Below, piece by piece: positions 46,679-55,801 of a DNA stretch of 64,000 nucleotides. This stretch comes from CAVUAF01 sp963739375 (lineage in GTDB: Bacteria; Acidobacteriota; Terriglobia; Terriglobales; Acidobacteriaceae), in the NCBI GenBank assembly GCA_963739375.1, contig CAVUAF010000017.1:186001-250000 (forward strand). The letters are read 5' to 3'. The first letter of the stretch is position 1. Each line of letters starts with the position of its first letter. The notes under the pieces were generated by a model. It worked only from the letters and a program-made list of their open reading frames with translations, searched no databases and was not told the origin of the DNA. Made by a program: the position numbers and the translations under genes.

Positions 46679-47273
46679 CGATCAGTTCGGCGGCGCGGGC
46701 CAGCGGATCATCGGCAATCGCGTTCACCAGCCCGATGCGCCACGCTTCTTCGGCGTGGATTTTCTCCGCGGCACAAAACATCTGCAACGCGCGCCCGCGG
46801 CCGATCAGCCGCGGCAGGCGCTGCGTGCCACCCCAGCCCGTGATCAGCCCGAGGGCCGCGCCGCGATGCCCGAAGATGGCGTTGGGCGCGGCCAGGCGAG
46901 CGTCGCAAGCCAGCGCCACGTCCATGCCGCCGCCCATGCAGTAGCCCGCGATGGCAGCGAGGGTCAGGGCGGGGAAACGGGCGAGGGCGTCCGTCAGCCG
47001 CTGGCCCAGGCGTGAGAATTCATACGCGGCGGGGGCGCCGAGGGCGGCAATCTCGCCCAGGTCGGCGCCGGCGGAGAAAAAACGATGGTTGCCGGTGAGG
47101 ATGAGCGGCTGCGGGTGCGCCGCGCCGGCCAGTTCCTCGACCGCTTGCGTCAGGGCCACGACACACGCGCGCGTCAGGCGATTGGTGCCGTCCGCCGAAG
47201 CGATCCGGATGAGGGTGTGGTTCGCTTCCTTCCCCACCCGAAGGAGAGCGCCATCCTGAGCGCGCTCGCTCAC
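46635..47273 (-). CDS. Truncated crotonase-family protein with repeat-encoded C-terminus
   Basis: A 212-residue protein starting at GTG. The core is a normal crotonase: GNHRFFSAGADLGEIAALG and IAGYCMGGGMDVALACDARL, then FGHRGAALGLITGWGGTQRL. It ends about 45 residues early. After LARAAELI the sequence becomes DLPRRREEFVISDL, which is simply the dispersed repeat read in this frame, including its stop. The missing part is the C-terminal helical domain used for trimer contacts and the CoA pocket, so activity is doubtful. Overlaps the stop of the B12-binding gene (GTGA). Confidence 0.78.
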   Translation of the reverse strand: MSERAQDGALLRVGKEANHTLIRIASADGTNRLTRACVVALTQAVEELAGAAHPQPLILTGNHRFFSAGADLGEIAALGAPAAYEFSRLGQRLTDALARFPALTLAAIAGYCMGGGMDVALACDARLAAPNAIFGHRGAALGLITGWGGTQRLPRLIGRGRALQMFCAAEKIHAEEAWRIGLVNAIADDPLARAAELIDLPRRREEFVISDL

Positions 47274-47689
47274 GCCGCGGCGCCGCGGGGCTTCACGTGC
47301 GCACGAATGAACTGCACGATGTCGTCCATGGGGGTGCCGGGAATGAAGATGCCGGAGACGCCGGCCGCCTTCATGCGGGGAAAATCCTGGTCGGGAATGA
47401 TGCCGCCGATCAGCAGCAGGACGTCGTCCATCTTGTTCTGGCGCAGCAGGTCCGTAACCCGCGGCACGATGGCGTTGTGCGCGCCGCTGAGGATGGAAAG
47501 GCCGATCACGTCCACGTCTTCCTGCAGGGCGGCGTTGACGATCATCTCCGGCGTCTGCCGCAGCCCGGTGTAGATGACCTCCATGCCGGCATCGCGCAGG
47601 GCGCGGGCAATCACCTTGGCGCCGCGGTCGTGGCCATCCAGCCCCGGCTTGGCGACCAGCACGCGGATTTTGCGGGATACGTCGGCCAT
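47270..47689 (-). CDS. B12-binding protein, methylmalonyl-CoA mutase small-domain type
   Basis: A 139-residue cobalamin-binding Rossmann-like domain: DGHDRG holds the lower-ligand His, followed by GLSILSGAH and LLLIGGIIPDQD. Stand-alone versions pair with a catalytic subunit in two-part acyl-CoA mutases. I start at MADVSRK; a GTG 4 codons upstream is possible. The catalytic subunit is not within the window. Confidence 0.88.
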   Translation of the reverse strand: MADVSRKIRVLVAKPGLDGHDRGAKVIARALRDAGMEVIYTGLRQTPEMIVNAALQEDVDVIGLSILSGAHNAIVPRVTDLLRQNKMDDVLLLIGGIIPDQDFPRMKAAGVSGIFIPGTPMDDIVQFIRAHVKPRGAAA

Positions 47690-47871
47690 ACGGGTAGGCA
47701 CCCAGCGATTAAGCTAAACCAGCCGCGCGTTACATTCAACCGCAGAGGCAGATAACGCGCGAAAAGGCAAATCGGCAAGCGGCGTGACCAGGCTTATTGC
47801 TTACAGCTTATTGCTTAGAGCTTGGTGTCTAGAGCGATGGGAGGACCCAGGTTGGGGCATGAGGTTCTTTC
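47690..47871. other. Spacer with GCTTATTGCTTA short repeats
   Basis: 182 bp. A GCTTATTGCTTACA / GCTTATTGCTTAGA pair (about 47792-47821) adds another short-period repeat type. No gene seen. Confidence 0.55.
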
Positions 47872-48657
47872 TCAGTATTCCACGCTGATCAGGTACAAGC
47901 CGCGGGCCGGGGCGGTGGCGCCGGCCGCCGTGCGGTTGCGTGCCGCCAGAATGCGGCGCACGTCGTCCGGCGTCAGCGTGCCTTTCCCCACCAGCAGGAA
48001 GGTGCCGACCAGGTTCCGCACCATGTGGTGCAGGAAGCCATTGCCGCGCACGGTATACACCAATTCCTCGGCGCGGCGCTCGAAGCCAGATTCGAAAATG
48101 GTACGCACGCCGCCGGCACTGTCGTCTTCTTCGGCGACGCTGGTCGCGCCCGGGGCGCGCTCGCGCCGCTCGGGATCAACCGCGGCAAACGAGGTGAAAT
48201 CATGCTCGCCGACGACCACGCCCGCGGCGGCGGACATGGCGGCTTCGTCGAGCGGATACGGATGGTGCTCGACGTAGCGCGCCAGGAAGGGAGGGCAGAC
48301 GCCGCCGCGATAAATGCGGTAGTGGTAGGTCTTGGCCCGCGCCGAGCGGCGGGCATGGAACCCGGGCGCCGCCTCGTCCACCGCCAGCACCCGCACCGCG
48401 GGCGGCAAGGCGTCGTTGAGCGCGATCTTGAGGTTGCCGGCCGGGATGGGAGAGGCGGTGGGCCACGAGGCCACCTGGGCCAGCGCGTGCACTCCGGCAT
48501 CGGTGCGCCCGGAACCTTGCGGCAGCGTGCGCTCCCCGGTGATCCGCTCCAGGGCCTGCAGCAGCTCACCCTGGACCGTGCGCAGGCCGGGCTGCACCTG
48601 CCAGCCGTGGAAGTCGGCGCCGTCGTACGCGAGCGTGATCTTCAGATTGCGCGGCAT
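47872..48657 (-). CDS. truA: tRNA pseudouridine synthase A
   Basis: A 261-residue enzyme modifying uridines 38-40 of the tRNA anticodon arm. N-terminal LAYDGADFHGWQVQPGLRTV and the catalytic Asp in GSGRTDAGVHALAQVAS are exact family blocks, then YLVEHH-equivalent segment YVEHHPYPLDE. Normal length. Divergent from the TolC-like gene. Confidence 0.95.
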   Translation of the reverse strand: MPRNLKITLAYDGADFHGWQVQPGLRTVQGELLQALERITGERTLPQGSGRTDAGVHALAQVASWPTASPIPAGNLKIALNDALPPAVRVLAVDEAAPGFHARRSARAKTYHYRIYRGGVCPPFLARYVEHHPYPLDEAAMSAAAGVVVGEHDFTSFAAVDPERRERAPGATSVAEEDDSAGGVRTIFESGFERRAEELVYTVRGNGFLHHMVRNLVGTFLLVGKGTLTPDDVRRILAARNRTAAGATAPARGLYLISVEY

Positions 48658-48777
48658 GCTGCTGGCATTTCACCACAGGCTCCGGTGCGGTCCAAGGGAG
48701 CGCTAACCCTGGGCGCCCGACGCTCGCCGCCGGCGCCCCAGGGGGGGCCAAAACACCGTTTCCGGGACCGCCCGGCT

Positions 48778-48786
48778 TGTTATACT
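48778..48786 (+). promoter_or_regulatory. Candidate extended -10 promoter for the TolC-like gene
   Basis: TGTTATACT (TGn plus TATACT) lies about 130 nt before the ATG. There is no strong -35 box. It is in the divergent region with truA. Confidence 0.45.
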
Positions 48787-48918
48787 GTCGGTTCGCTGTT
48801 TGTTCCCGCAAAGCGACCTGGGTCGAGCGTTCTCGTCCGGGCGGAATTTTGCGAAACTTCCGCCACCGAACATCCGTATTACCCGGTGACAAACAAACGG
48901 ACGGGGAGTCTTTTCTTC

Positions 48919-51012
48919 ATGCGAAACACTACCGGAGATATGCCCATGCGCGTGACTCGAGGCACCAGTTTTCTGATCAGGGTTGTAGCCCTCATCCTGG
49001 CCGTCGGCCTGAACCCGAATGCCGCCCTGGCCCAGCGGACCGACTATTCCAACGGCGCTCGCGCCTTCCCCAATGTTTTTGCGCCTTACGAACCGCAGCA
49101 GGTGCCGGAGCCGAACTTCGCCAACACCAACCGGCTGCAGCAGATCACGCGCGCCGGCAAGATCTATCTCTCGATGAACGACGCCATCGCCTTGGCGCTG
49201 GAGAACAATCTCGACCTCGCCATCGCGCGCTATAACCTGGCCATCGCCGATACCGACCTGTTGCGCACCAAGTCGGGTTCGGGGGCGCGCGGCGTCTCCA
49301 CCGGCATTGTGTCGGGCACGCCGGGCGGCAGCGGCACCAGCAGTGCGGGCGCCTCCGGGTCGGGTGCCGGCGGGACCTCGACCGGCGCCGGCGGCGCGGG
49401 CGCCGGCTCGTCGGGCATCGTCGCCTCGACCGCGGGCACGGGCGCGAGTGTGGACTCCTTCGATCCCATCATTGGTTCCAGCATGACGATTGAGCACGCC
49501 ACGGCGCCGCTCTCCAACACGGTCACCACCGGCGTCGCCATCTCGCAGCAGAACACCGGGATTGCCAGCTACAGCTATTCGCAGGGGTTCCCCACCGGCA
49601 CTCTTTTTCAGGTGGGCTTCAACAACAGCCGCACCACCTCCAACAGCACGCGCAACACGCTGGTGCCGGCGCTCTCCTCGAGTCTGCGCCTCTCCTTCCG
49701 CCAGCACCTGACGACGGGATTCGGCCTGCAGCCCAACATGCGCTTCATCCGCACGGCGAAGAACAACAAGGAAATCTCCGACGTTGCCTTCCGCCAGCAG
49801 GTCATCGCCACCACCGCGCAGATCCAGAACATCTACTGGGACCTGGTGAACGCCTACGAAGATCTCAAGGTGAAGGAGAGCTCGCTGGCGCTGGCGCAGA
49901 AGACGGAAGGCGACAACCGCAAGCAGGTGGAGATCGGCACCCTGGCCCCCATCGAGATCGTGCGCGCGCAAGCCGAGGTGGCGGCGCGCAACCAGGACCT
50001 CATCATTTCCCAGACCACCCTGACCCTGCAGCAGTTGCTGATGAAGAACGCCATCACCCGCAATCAGGGTGATCCGGCGGTGGCTGCGGCGGAGGTGATC
50101 CCCACCGACGCCGCGGTCGTTCCGGTAAACGAAGAAGTGACCCCCGTGCAGGACCTGGTGGCGGACGCCTTGCAGCACCGCCCGGAACTGGTGCAGTCGC
50201 GCATTGACCTGGTCAATCGCGATATCACCAAGAAGTCGGCGCGCAATGCCATGCTGCCCACGGTGGACCTGGTCGGCTTCTACGGCACCTCGGGCCTGGC
50301 CGGGCAGATCAATCCCAACCTGGCGGCGGGCACCTCCACCGCCGGCCTCGTCAGCACCGGTTATGGCAGCGCGTTCTCCACGCTCTTTGGCGGCGACTTT
50401 CCCGATTACCAGATCGGCTTCAGCGTGAGCATCCCGCTCCGCAACCGCGCCGCCCAGGCCGATCAGATTCGCTCCGAATTGGAGTATCGCCAGGCGCAGA
50501 CCCGCATGCAGCAGCAGCAGAACCAGATCATCATCGACGTGCGCAACGCGCAGTTTGCCTTGCAGCAGAACCGCGCCCGCGTGGTAGCGGCGCAACTGCA
50601 GGTCGAGCTGCAGACCCAGTCCCTGGATGCCGAGAACAAGAAGTACGCGCTCGGCGCCTCCACTAACATCCTGGTGCTGCAGTCGCAGCGCGACCTGGCC
50701 CAGGCTGCGTCCAACCTGGTGGCGGCCAAGGTGGCGTATGAGAAGTCGCGCGTGACCCTCGACCAGGTCACCTCGCGCACCCTCGACCACCTCGGCATCA
50801 GCCTCGGCGATGCTGAAACCGGGATCGTGCAGCACATGCCGGCGGTCCCCGGCGTGGCGCCGCGCAGCGACCAGGGCGACAAGACTGCGCCGCGCAGCCC
50901 GGCCCCGGCGGCGGTGGTGCTCCCCAGCCTCCCCGCGGCCGCCCCCGCTACCCCGCCCGCCCTGCAGCCGCCGGTGAATACCCAGGCGCCGCCTTCCCTG
51001 CAGATGCCGTAG
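48919..51012 (+). CDS. TolC-family outer-membrane efflux protein with Gly/Ser-rich insert
   Basis: About 697 residues from an ATG preceded by GGGGAG (a later ATG at 48946, after CGGAGA, is nearly as good). A signal peptide ends near AALAQ. Two outer-membrane efflux repeats follow, with MNDAIALALENNLDLAIARY and a mirrored second half (VADALQHRPELVQSRIDL), and long helices that form the periplasmic tunnel. Between them an insert of about 60 residues (near 120-180) is almost only Gly, Ser, Thr and Ala. A Pro-rich tail (about 640-697) ends it. It could serve the MacA-like adaptor at 10434. Confidence 0.85.
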   Translation: MRNTTGDMPMRVTRGTSFLIRVVALILAVGLNPNAALAQRTDYSNGARAFPNVFAPYEPQQVPEPNFANTNRLQQITRAGKIYLSMNDAIALALENNLDLAIARYNLAIADTDLLRTKSGSGARGVSTGIVSGTPGGSGTSSAGASGSGAGGTSTGAGGAGAGSSGIVASTAGTGASVDSFDPIIGSSMTIEHATAPLSNTVTTGVAISQQNTGIASYSYSQGFPTGTLFQVGFNNSRTTSNSTRNTLVPALSSSLRLSFRQHLTTGFGLQPNMRFIRTAKNNKEISDVAFRQQVIATTAQIQNIYWDLVNAYEDLKVKESSLALAQKTEGDNRKQVEIGTLAPIEIVRAQAEVAARNQDLIISQTTLTLQQLLMKNAITRNQGDPAVAAAEVIPTDAAVVPVNEEVTPVQDLVADALQHRPELVQSRIDLVNRDITKKSARNAMLPTVDLVGFYGTSGLAGQINPNLAAGTSTAGLVSTGYGSAFSTLFGGDFPDYQIGFSVSIPLRNRAAQADQIRSELEYRQAQTRMQQQQNQIIIDVRNAQFALQQNRARVVAAQLQVELQTQSLDAENKKYALGASTNILVLQSQRDLAQAASNLVAAKVAYEKSRVTLDQVTSRTLDHLGISLGDAETGIVQHMPAVPGVAPRSDQGDKTAPRSPAPAAVVLPSLPAAAPATPPALQPPVNTQAPPSLQMP

Positions 51013-51035
51013 CCTCAGGCAGTAATCTCCAGACC

Positions 51036-51063
51036 GGGAGCGCCGCGCGCGCTCCCTTTTTTT
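51036..51063 (+). terminator. Rho-independent terminator after the TolC-like gene
   Basis: An 8-bp stem GGGAGCGC / GCGCTCCC with a 5-nt loop is followed by seven T residues. Confidence 0.9.
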
Positions 51064-51090
51064 GCGCTCGCGGAGCGACGTAGCTCTCGG

Positions 51091-51116
51091 GTGGACGCGG
51101 GCGACTCGCCCGCGAT
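51091..51116. repeat. CGGGCGACTCGCCCG palindrome, copy 1
   Basis: A GTGGA word, then CGCGGGCGACTCGCCCGCG, then AT. The same 24-nt core occurs at 52846 and 56820. Confidence 0.8.
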
Positions 51117-51153
51117 TCAGCGACGCTCTGGATTCGTCGCGCCCACCGCCACC

Positions 51154-51183
51154 TTGACAGCACGCGCAGCGGACACGTAGCTT
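51154..51183 (+). promoter_or_regulatory. Candidate sigma-70-like promoter for GH1 gene
   Basis: TTGACA (51154) with an 18-nt spacer to TAGCTT (51178), 41 nt before the ATG at 51225. The -10 is poor. Confidence 0.35.
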
Positions 51184-51224
51184 CCGTCCGCCGCTTCCCG
51201 GCAATCCTTCCATGAGGTGGCGCC

Positions 51225-52763
51225 ATGCTCCGAGGTCGAGGTGGGGACGGTTCCCGCACGCGGCGTGAATTTCTGGCTACCTCGGCGGCGGCCGCGGTTG
51301 GCCTCGCCGGAGGGGTGAGCCCGCTGGCGGGAGAGACCGCAAGACCGCCGCAAAACCCGGCTACGCCGTTTCCCAAGGGTTTCCTCTGGGGCGCCTCTAC
51401 CTCCGCTTACCAGATTGAAGGCGCGGCCCGGGAAGACGGGAAAGGCCCCTCCATCTGGGACGAATTCTGCCGGCGGCCCGGCGCCATCTGGGAAGCCCAG
51501 TCGGGGGACATCGCCTGCGACCACTACCATCGTTATCGCGAAGACGTGCGGCAAATGCGCGCGCTGGGCCTGGGCGCCTATCGCTTCAGCGTCTCCTGGC
51601 CGCGCATTCTCCCGGCGGGAACGGGAGCGGTCAATCCCAAGGGCCTGGATTTCTATAGCCGCCTGGTGGACGCGCTGCTGGACGCCGGCGTCGCCCCGTT
51701 TCTTACGCTGTATCACTGGGACCTGCCGCTGGCGCTGCAACAGCGCGGAGGATGGCGCAATCGCGACGCCGCCGACTGGTTTGCGGACTATGCCGCCACG
51801 CTGGCGCGGGCCCTCGCGGATCGCGTGCCATTCTGGCTCACCATGAACGAACCGCGGTCGTTCATCGGGTCGGGGTACCGCAACGGCGAGCATGCGCCGG
51901 GCGAGAAGCTGTCGCTGGCGGAAGCTCTCCATGTCGGCCACATTCTTCTGCTGGCGCATGGCAAAGCCGTGCAGGCCATCCGCGCCCACGCCCGGCGGCC
52001 GCTCCAGGTAGGGATGGCGCCCGACGCTTCTCCCTCCATGCCCTGGTCCGACGCGCCGCCAGACGTGGCCGCCGCCCGCAGCGCCACCTTCGGCGCTCCT
52101 CCGGAGTACTTCCGGCCAGAATTCTGGTGGCGCAGCAACGCCTGGTGGATTGATCCCGTGTTCCTCGGCGCTTACCCGGCGGAAGGGATGGCCGCCGCGC
52201 AGCAGGACGCGCCGGAAATCCTCGCCGGCGACATGGAGACGATGGCCCAGCCGCTGGATTTCTTCGCGGTCAATATCTACGGCGGGCACCCGGTTCGGGC
52301 GGGCGCCGACGGCAAGCCCGAACGCCTGACCTGGCCGGCCGGCTTCCCCCTCTCCGCTTTCGACTGGCCCATCACTCCCGACGCGCTCTACTGGGGGCCG
52401 AAGTGGCTCTACGAGCGCTATCACCTGCCCCTCTACATCACCGAGAACGGCCTCTCGTGCCGCGATTGGATCTCCCTCGACCACTGCGTCCACGATCCCC
52501 AGCGCATTGACTTCATGGCGCGCTACCTGGGCGCGCTGCAGCGGGCGATGCACGAGGGCGTGCCCGTACGCGGGTACTTCCATTGGTCGCTGCTCGACAA
52601 CTTCGAGTGGGCGCAAGGCTACCGGCAACGCTTCGGCCTCATCTTCGTGGACTTCGCAACGCAGCAGCGCGTGCTGAAAGATTCGGCGCACTGGTATGCC
52701 AAACTGATCGCGTCACACGGCGCGACCCTCGCCGCGGCAAGCGAACCCTGCGCGCGGCCATAG
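51225..52763 (+). CDS. Glycoside hydrolase family 1 (beta-glucosidase-type), Tat-exported
   Basis: A 512-residue protein. The N-terminus has a twin-arginine signal (TRREFLATSAAAAVGLAGG) so it is probably folded before export, unusual for GH1. The TIM barrel has FPKGFLWGASTSAYQIEGAA, the acid/base Glu in TMNEP and the nucleophile Glu in LYITENGLS, both intact. Retaining beta-glycosidase activity is expected; the sugar is unknown. GAGGTGG precedes the start. Confidence 0.9.
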   Translation: MLRGRGGDGSRTRREFLATSAAAAVGLAGGVSPLAGETARPPQNPATPFPKGFLWGASTSAYQIEGAAREDGKGPSIWDEFCRRPGAIWEAQSGDIACDHYHRYREDVRQMRALGLGAYRFSVSWPRILPAGTGAVNPKGLDFYSRLVDALLDAGVAPFLTLYHWDLPLALQQRGGWRNRDAADWFADYAATLARALADRVPFWLTMNEPRSFIGSGYRNGEHAPGEKLSLAEALHVGHILLLAHGKAVQAIRAHARRPLQVGMAPDASPSMPWSDAPPDVAAARSATFGAPPEYFRPEFWWRSNAWWIDPVFLGAYPAEGMAAAQQDAPEILAGDMETMAQPLDFFAVNIYGGHPVRAGADGKPERLTWPAGFPLSAFDWPITPDALYWGPKWLYERYHLPLYITENGLSCRDWISLDHCVHDPQRIDFMARYLGALQRAMHEGVPVRGYFHWSLLDNFEWAQGYRQRFGLIFVDFATQQRVLKDSAHWYAKLIASHGATLAAASEPCARP

Positions 52764-53434
52764 AAAGCCCGGCCGCGGCGTGCCCCACGTCTGCCTTGGT
52801 AGGTCAGCGCTTCAGCCCTGACTCGCGAAGCGACCCTGCCTTCATGTGGACGCGGGCGACTCGCCCGCGATGGTCATTGCTGGGTGTAGCCCGGCCGCCC
52901 TCGGCCGGGCCCAGCCAGCCTACCAGCGCGCGTAGCGCGCGGCACATCTGTAGCCCACGGCTCTGACGCCGGGAAAGGGTCTACGGGTTTGTCCTTCCGA
53001 TGAGCCGATGAAACCGATCAGCCGATGAACCGATCTCCCGATCTCCCGATGAACCGATTCCTCAGCGCCGTAGGCGCGCCCGAGAATAGCCCGGCGTTTT
53101 AACGCCGGGGAAGGATTGGTTGCAGCAGGTCCGAGTCCCGTAGGGACGGCACCCACACTTCAAGGTCAGAATGGAACAAGACCACGGCCGCCCCAGCAGC
53201 GCGCGTAGCGCGCGGTACATCTGTAGCCCACGGCGTAAGCCGTGGGTTCGCGCGGAACCAGATCCCAAGCCCGCTTTAGCGGGCGACACTACCGCGCCGT
53301 AGGCGCGACAGAGAATAGCCCGGCGTCTAAACGCGGGGGAAGGATTGGTTGAAATACCCCCGAGTCCCGGCGCGGACTGAGGCGCGAAACTGGGTCGCGG
53401 GTTTCGACAGGCTATTTGGACAGGAGCGCTTCCC
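52764..53434. repeat. Repeat-rich intergenic region with duplicated palindromic cassette
   Basis: 671 bp without a gene. Contents: copy 2 of the CGGGCGACTCGCCCG palindrome (52846-52871); unit A, CAGCGCGCGTAGCGCGCGG plus CACATCTGTAGCCCACGGC, at 52924 and again at 53197; unit B (GCGCCGTAGGCGCG, GAATAGCCCGGCG, GAAGGATTGGTTG) at 53065 and 53294; and a GATNNNCC array (52997-53059) between A and B. A and B alternate, so the cassette is duplicated. Confidence 0.75.
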
Positions 53435-55801
53435 TCACCGTTCCTCCAGCCTCACCAGGTGGAGCACGACGCTGTACCGGTGCTTTTCTTCGGCCTTGAG
53501 CACTCTGCCCTCCGCCGCATGCTTCCTGACGAAGTCGTCATCGAAGTTTGGGGACAAGAGCGCAAACAGGGTGTACTCCCCGGGTCGTGCGCTCCTGATG
53601 CTGAACTCCCCCTGCGGATTGGTTTGCGCACCCAGATACATGCTACCTCGCTTATTGAAGCCATCCTCCGGAACCCCAACCACCGAGGCATTGGCCACCG
53701 GCTTGTCGTGGGAATCGAGCACGATGCCATTGATCCTTGGGGCGAAGCCGCTGAGCACGATTTCCAGCGGGGTACCAGCCATGCCGCGCGTAATCCTGAT
53801 CTCCGCATCCGTCACATCTTTGTCGCCGAGGGACGCGGACTTGAACTGAGCAAACGCATTTTCCTCCCCGGGCGAACTAAACCTTGCGTACGCGGAAAAA
53901 ATCCGCCACGTCCCGGTCGGAACCTGCAGCGTGAATGTGAGCTCTTTTCCAAAACGCGCCCCAGGGGGCAATTGCGTCCATCTCCCAATGGGGGGCGGTA
54001 CGGCTTGCAGTGACAGGGTGCCATTCGTGATCGTCGCTCCCGGAGGACACTCGCAGCGCACGCTGCCCTTGATCGTGATCACCTCCGGGCGGGCGCCCAG
54101 CGCTACATCGACGCCTTCCACGTCTTCGTTAGCGACGTCAACACTGGCGCGACCTTCCCAGGGCGGCGCTCCCTTCAAGGCAGTTGGCGCCACGGCGATC
54201 ACCACGTACTTGCCGGGCGGCACATTCTTCACTTCGAAACTACCGTTCGCCCTCACGCTCCCTGGCCTGGAAAAGCCAACCTCAAATGGGGACTTGACGG
54301 AGACGCTCTCCCTCTCCTCCAGTGACACCGACAACGCGCTGCCGGCCGGGGCGCGCACATGCCCACGAACCGTTACTCCTCCCGCCGGCTCCATCGTGAA
54401 GTTCACCCGCAGTTCATCTCCGGGCCTTACCGGAAGACCCACCGCCGCCTGCCGCAGCAGCGTGCCCGGGTAATATGTCGGCGGATAGACCTTGCCGGGC
54501 CCCGCGCTGCGCGTTGTGCTTGCCCTGACGCAATACTCACCCGGCGGCAGGCTATGAATGCGAAATTCGCCGCGGTCATCCGTGGTCATGCTGCCAGTTT
54601 CCCTGAGGATCGTGCCGGAGGTGTTGCTTTGTGGATAGGCGGTCACCTCCGCCCCTTCCATCGGTTCACCGTTCTCATCGACGACGCGTCCGGTGATGGC
54701 CGCCGCACCCTGCAGCTTCAGCAACACTCCGTCCACGTGTTCGCCGGATGAGAGCTGCTGCTGAGCGCCGTCAATGGCTGCAACGCCTGCATACCCCGTT
54801 CTGCGCGCGCCGAGGGAGCAGTGTCCGGCCTTGAGATTGGTGAACTCGAACCGGCCGTCCTCGCCCGCAACGGTGGTCCTGGTTTCGGTCGTCCCCCCGC
54901 CGGACCATAGCAGAATTACCATGGCGTGCGACAACGGAAGTCCGTCCGACGACGCCACCCGGCCGGAAATCGAAGCTGGCTTTCCCTCCACCGCCAGACT
55001 CGGCTGCGCCACCGCGGCCTCTCTCGCCGGTCGTGCCGGCTGCATCGTGAAGTTGACCCATAGTTCATCTCCCGGCTTTATCTGTAGAGCAGCGGCGTCT
55101 TCCAGGGGCCGTACGGCCGGGTAAAACATCGATAAGTAGGTCTTGCCCCCTGCCGCCGAACCGGCTGCGGTCACGTAGTAGTATCCCGGCGGCAAACCAT
55201 ACAGGTGAAATTCGCCGCGATCATCCGGCCTTGCGCGGCCAACCGGCCGGAACGTTGCTGTGTCGCTCGTCCCTTCACTCGCCCTGTACCTTGTTGTCCC
55301 GTCTCTTTCTGTAAACGCGCGGTACGTCGTCTTGCCGGAAGTGCCTTGCACCGGCCCAACCGTGTCGTGGAAGAACGCGAAGACGTCAGCCTCCATCGGT
55401 TCGCCGTTCTCATCGACGACGTGTCCCCTGATCACCGCCGCGGGATACATCTTCAGCAACACCCCTTTGACCTGTTCGCCGGCCGGGACTTGCACCTGAG
55501 AACCGGGAAACTGCTTGCTCATCTGCTCCGCGTAGCCTCTTTTTTCTGGTCGGAGGAAGTACAGCCCGGGCTTGAGATTGGTGAACGCGAACCGGCCCTT
55601 CTCGTCCGTGATAGCGGACTTGACGTCGTCCAGCCCCGCCGCCCACCGCAGGGCCACGCTGGCGCGTCGCAACGCCTGTCCCTCCGCGTTCACCACCGAG
55701 CCGGAGATCGAAGCCGTCGCTGCGCCCGGCCCCGGAGTTTGCTGCGCGGCCGCACTCGCCACCAGCAGCACCACTGCCAATCCATAGGAAGCCACTTTCA
55801 T
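53435..55801 (-). CDS. Secreted protein with repeated carboxypeptidase-regulatory-like (Ig-like) domains
   Basis: A 788-residue protein after AGGAGG. A signal peptide (1-20) is followed by several beta-sandwich domains of the CarboxypepD_reg type, each with the pattern ISG-V-x-GxPL, D-GRFEFTNLKAG and similar (for example SGSVVNAEGQALRRASVALR, ITGRVVDENGEPMEGAEVTA, GEFRIHSLPPGEY). At least five such units are visible. No catalytic domain. Likely extracellular or outer-membrane surface; binding role presumed. Confidence 0.78.
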   Translation of the reverse strand: MKVASYGLAVVLLVASAAAQQTPGPGAATASISGSVVNAEGQALRRASVALRWAAGLDDVKSAITDEKGRFAFTNLKPGLYFLRPEKRGYAEQMSKQFPGSQVQVPAGEQVKGVLLKMYPAAVIRGHVVDENGEPMEADVFAFFHDTVGPVQGTSGKTTYRAFTERDGTTRYRASEGTSDTATFRPVGRARPDDRGEFHLYGLPPGYYYVTAAGSAAGGKTYLSMFYPAVRPLEDAAALQIKPGDELWVNFTMQPARPAREAAVAQPSLAVEGKPASISGRVASSDGLPLSHAMVILLWSGGGTTETRTTVAGEDGRFEFTNLKAGHCSLGARRTGYAGVAAIDGAQQQLSSGEHVDGVLLKLQGAAAITGRVVDENGEPMEGAEVTAYPQSNTSGTILRETGSMTTDDRGEFRIHSLPPGEYCVRASTTRSAGPGKVYPPTYYPGTLLRQAAVGLPVRPGDELRVNFTMEPAGGVTVRGHVRAPAGSALSVSLEERESVSVKSPFEVGFSRPGSVRANGSFEVKNVPPGKYVVIAVAPTALKGAPPWEGRASVDVANEDVEGVDVALGARPEVITIKGSVRCECPPGATITNGTLSLQAVPPPIGRWTQLPPGARFGKELTFTLQVPTGTWRIFSAYARFSSPGEENAFAQFKSASLGDKDVTDAEIRITRGMAGTPLEIVLSGFAPRINGIVLDSHDKPVANASVVGVPEDGFNKRGSMYLGAQTNPQGEFSIRSARPGEYTLFALLSPNFDDDFVRKHAAEGRVLKAEEKHRYSVVLHLVRLEER

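Noticed and set aside
41814..53351. Insertion sequence or transposase
   Set aside because: Inverted repeats and cassettes are present, but no transposase or recombinase ORF is found in any frame.
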